A stretch of DNA of 64,000 nucleotides. Source: Pseudomonas sp. KUIN-1. Its GTDB lineage: Bacteria > Pseudomonadota > Gammaproteobacteria > Pseudomonadales > Pseudomonadaceae. The DNA is taken from NCBI RefSeq assembly GCF_009176725.1, contig NZ_AP020337.1, forward strand, positions 2,418,001 to 2,482,000, in the 5' to 3' direction. Shown one piece after another: positions 61,812-64,000 of the stretch (position 1 is the stretch's first letter; each line of letters starts with the position of its first letter). Both the position numbers and the translations under genes were made by a program. The notes beneath the pieces were generated by a model. The model saw only the letters and a list, made by a program, of their open reading frames with translations. It made no database searches and was not told the origin of the DNA.

Positions 61812-64000
61812 ATCCGGGACGCTTCAACCTTTCTGCACTGGCCGTTCGCGAACGCGCCATCACGCTGTTTCTGATTATTTTGATCGGCGTGGCCGGTACG
61901 CTTTCATTTTTCAAACTGGGGCGTGCGGAAGATCCGCCTTTCACCGTCAAGCAAATGACCGTTATTTCTGCGTGGCCTGGCGCAACCGCTCAGGAGATGC
62001 AGGATCAGGTCGCCGAGCCGCTTGAAAAACGTATGCAGGAATTGAAGTGGTACGACCGTAGCGAGACCTACACCCGGCCAGGTCTGGCATTCACTATGGT
62101 TTCATTCCAAGACAAGACGCCACCTTCTCAGGTGCAGGAAGAGTTTTATCAGGCGCGCAAGAAACTCAGTGATGCCGCGAAGTCCTTGCCCGCAGGGGTC
62201 ATTGGTCCGATGGTCAATGATGAATTTTCGGATGTGACCTTTGCGCTGTTTGCGTTGAAAGCCAAAGGTGAGCCGCAGCGACTGCTGGTACGCGATGCCG
62301 AGTCACTGCGCCAGCGTCTGCTGCATGTGCCGGGCGTGAAGAAGATCAATATCATCGGCGAGCAAGCCGAACGAATTTTCGTGTCGTTCTCCCATGAGCG
62401 GCTGGCAACGTTGGGTATCGCTCCTCAGGACATTTTTTCGGCGCTCAACGACCAGAACGTCCTGACGCCTGCCGGTTCGATTGAAACCAGCGGACCGCAG
62501 GTGTTTCTGCGTCTTGACGGCGCCTTCGACACGCTTGAGAACATCCGCAACACGCCGATTGTGGCGCGGGGTAAAACGCTGAAGCTTCAGGATGTGGCGA
62601 CAGTGGAGCGCGGCTATGAAGACCCCGCGACCTTTCTGGTCCGCAATCAGGGTGAGCCGGCCCTGTTGCTGGGCATCGTGATGCGCGACGGTTGGAACGG
62701 TCTGGACCTGGGCAAGGCGCTGGACGCAGAAACGGTCAGAATCAACCAAGGCATGCCCTTGGGAATGACGCTTTCAAAAGTCACTGACCAGTCGGTGAAC
62801 ATCGGTTCGGCCGTTGACGAGTTCATGATCAAATTCTTCGTCGCCTTGCTTGTCGTGATGCTGGTGTGCTTTCTCAGCATGGGCTGGCGAGTCGGTGTGG
62901 TGGTCGCTGCAGCCGTACCGCTGACGCTGGCCATTGTCTTCGTCGTGATGGAAGCGACGGGCAAGAACTTCGATCGTATTACCCTGGGATCACTGATCCT
63001 GGCGCTGGGCCTGTTGGTGGACGACGCAATCATTGCCATCGAAATGATGGTGGTGAAGATGGAGGAGGGCTACGACCGGATCAAGGCGTCAGCCTATGCC
63101 TGGAGCCACACAGCGGCGCCCATGCTTGCCGGTACCCTGGTGACCGCTGTCGGCTTCATGCCCAATGGCTTTGCGCAGTCGACTGCCGGCGAGTACACCA
63201 GCAACATGTTCTGGATTGTCGGCATCGCCTTGATTGCCTCATGGATAGTTGCAGTGGTCTTCACACCTTATCTGGGGGTGAAGATGCTGCCGGGAATCAA
63301 GCCGGTTGAAGGCGGACACGCTGCCATCTACGACACGGCGCATTACAATCGTTTCAGACGGGCTCTGGCCCATGTCATTGCCAGGAAGTGGTGGGTGGCG
63401 GGTGCGGTGATCGCTGCATTTGTGGTGGCGATTCTCGGAATGGGGGCAGTCAAGAAACAATTCTTCCCGACCTCCGATCGCCCGGAAGTACTGATCGAAG
63501 TGCAGATGCCCTATGGCACGTCCATCGAGCAGACCAGCGCCACCACCGCCAAGGTCGAGGCGTGGCTGCACAAGCAGGATGCCGCGAAGATCGTCACGTC
63601 CTACATCGGCCAGGGCTCGCCACGCTTTTATCTGGCAATGGCGCCGGAGCTGCCCGACCCGTCGTTTGCAAAGATCGTTGTACTGACTGAAAGCCAGGAA
63701 GCACGTGAGGCGCTCAAGCTGCGGATTCGTCAGGCTGTTGCTGACGGGCTTGCACCTGAAGCCCGGGTCCGGGTCACACAGCTCGTGTTCGGTCCTTACT
63801 CACCGTTTCCCGTGGCGTATCGCGTGAGCGGGCCAGCCCCTGACACATTGCGCGAGATCGCCACGCGGGTCGAAACCGTGATGGCGGCGAGTCCGATGAT
63901 GCGTACCGTCAACAGCGATTGGGGAACACGGGTGCCCACGCTGCATTTCTCTCTGGATCAGGACCGTTTGCAGGCCGTCGGGCTGACCTCGAGCGCAGTT
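61808..64000 (+). CDS. RND efflux pump (AcrB/MMPL-type HAE family), cut by window end
   Basis: The first 731 residues of a pump normally just over 1000 long. Helix 1 is in AITLFLIILIGVAGTLSFF, then the porter domain AEDPPFTVKQMTVISAWPGAT, EEPL-type region VAEPLEKRMQELKW, helices 2-6 from about residue 335, including LILALGLLVDDAIIAIEMM, where the Asp pair of proton relay lies, and a second porter half after KKQFFPTSDRPEVLIEVQMPYG. The AEDPPF motif is typical of the group next to single fusion proteins of the MdtA/AcrA-like class with broad substrates. Substrates unknown. Confidence 0.92.
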   Translation, partial: MNPGRFNLSALAVRERAITLFLIILIGVAGTLSFFKLGRAEDPPFTVKQMTVISAWPGATAQEMQDQVAEPLEKRMQELKWYDRSETYTRPGLAFTMVSFQDKTPPSQVQEEFYQARKKLSDAAKSLPAGVIGPMVNDEFSDVTFALFALKAKGEPQRLLVRDAESLRQRLLHVPGVKKINIIGEQAERIFVSFSHERLATLGIAPQDIFSALNDQNVLTPAGSIETSGPQVFLRLDGAFDTLENIRNTPIVARGKTLKLQDVATVERGYEDPATFLVRNQGEPALLLGIVMRDGWNGLDLGKALDAETVRINQGMPLGMTLSKVTDQSVNIGSAVDEFMIKFFVALLVVMLVCFLSMGWRVGVVVAAAVPLTLAIVFVVMEATGKNFDRITLGSLILALGLLVDDAIIAIEMMVVKMEEGYDRIKASAYAWSHTAAPMLAGTLVTAVGFMPNGFAQSTAGEYTSNMFWIVGIALIASWIVAVVFTPYLGVKMLPGIKPVEGGHAAIYDTAHYNRFRRALAHVIARKWWVAGAVIAAFVVAILGMGAVKKQFFPTSDRPEVLIEVQMPYGTSIEQTSATTAKVEAWLHKQDAAKIVTSYIGQGSPRFYLAMAPELPDPSFAKIVVLTESQEAREALKLRIRQAVADGLAPEARVRVTQLVFGPYSPFPVAYRVSGPAPDTLREIATRVETVMAASPMMRTVNSDWGTRVPTLHFSLDQDRLQAVGLTSSAV

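Overview
The window looks like a chromosomal segment of a Pseudomonas syringae-group bacterium. GC is high, and the core block thrS-infC-rpmI-rplT-pheS-pheT-ihfA-merR-tRNA-Pro has the usual Pseudomonas order. The protein at 14355-15386 closely resembles, from memory, the P. syringae DpkA reductase whose structure is known. The flexible gene content (quinate use, ribose operon, several sugar-acid operons, RND efflux) fits a plant-associated pseudomonad.

Layout. 1-5.2 kb: quinate/shikimate catabolism (MFS transporter cut by the window edge, QuiC1-type 3-dehydroshikimate dehydratase, TetR regulator, shikimate/quinate dehydrogenase) with a PcaR-like box upstream of quiC1. 5.3-12.4 kb: pseudouridine synthase, small lipoprotein, mobA, moaB-moeA, glycosyltransferase, KefB/C antiporter. 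12.4-18.7 kb: Fur-like winged-helix protein, an orphan FecR, dpkA, a small SOS-box gene, a ParD-like/methionine aminopeptidase pair, an SOS-box DUF1654-endA operon and a second small lipoprotein. 18.8-25.8 kb: ribose operon rbsBACRKD plus a secreted nucleoside hydrolase; rbsR is frameshifted at a run of seven G. 25.9-27.6 kb: small proteins and a cold-shock protein. 27.9-35.4 kb: the translation block, ending with tRNA-Pro(GGG).

35.34-48.81 kb is a genomic island flanked by 48-bp identical direct repeats of the tRNA-Pro 3' half; no integrase is visible inside. It carries what looks like a catabolic route from a 2-oxo acid (or an amino acid) through a two-subunit TPP decarboxylase, an aldehyde dehydrogenase (now a relic), a class III CoA-transferase, an acyl-CoA dehydrogenase with its own EtfBA, a MaoC-type hydratase and a CitE-type lyase. 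It also carries an orphan amino-acid binding protein, an MHS-family permease, a LysR regulator and a second MFS protein. A relic of an aminotransferase and a pair of matching LysR-type sites sit at the promoter regions. A C4/C5 branched dicarboxylate route (itaconate/methylsuccinate-like) is the best inference; the substrate is unproven.

48.8-54.5 kb: a short membrane protein, then an operon of GntR regulator, SDR dehydrogenase, beta-keto acid cleavage enzyme (DUF849), SMP-30 lactonase and MFS transporter. 54.5-58.4 kb: a CHASE3 chemoreceptor, an ArsR regulator and a divergent XenA-type flavin reductase. 58.4-64 kb: an efflux locus (outer membrane factor, TetR, membrane fusion protein, RND pump cut by the window end) with two same-spaced inverted repeats that look like TetR operators.
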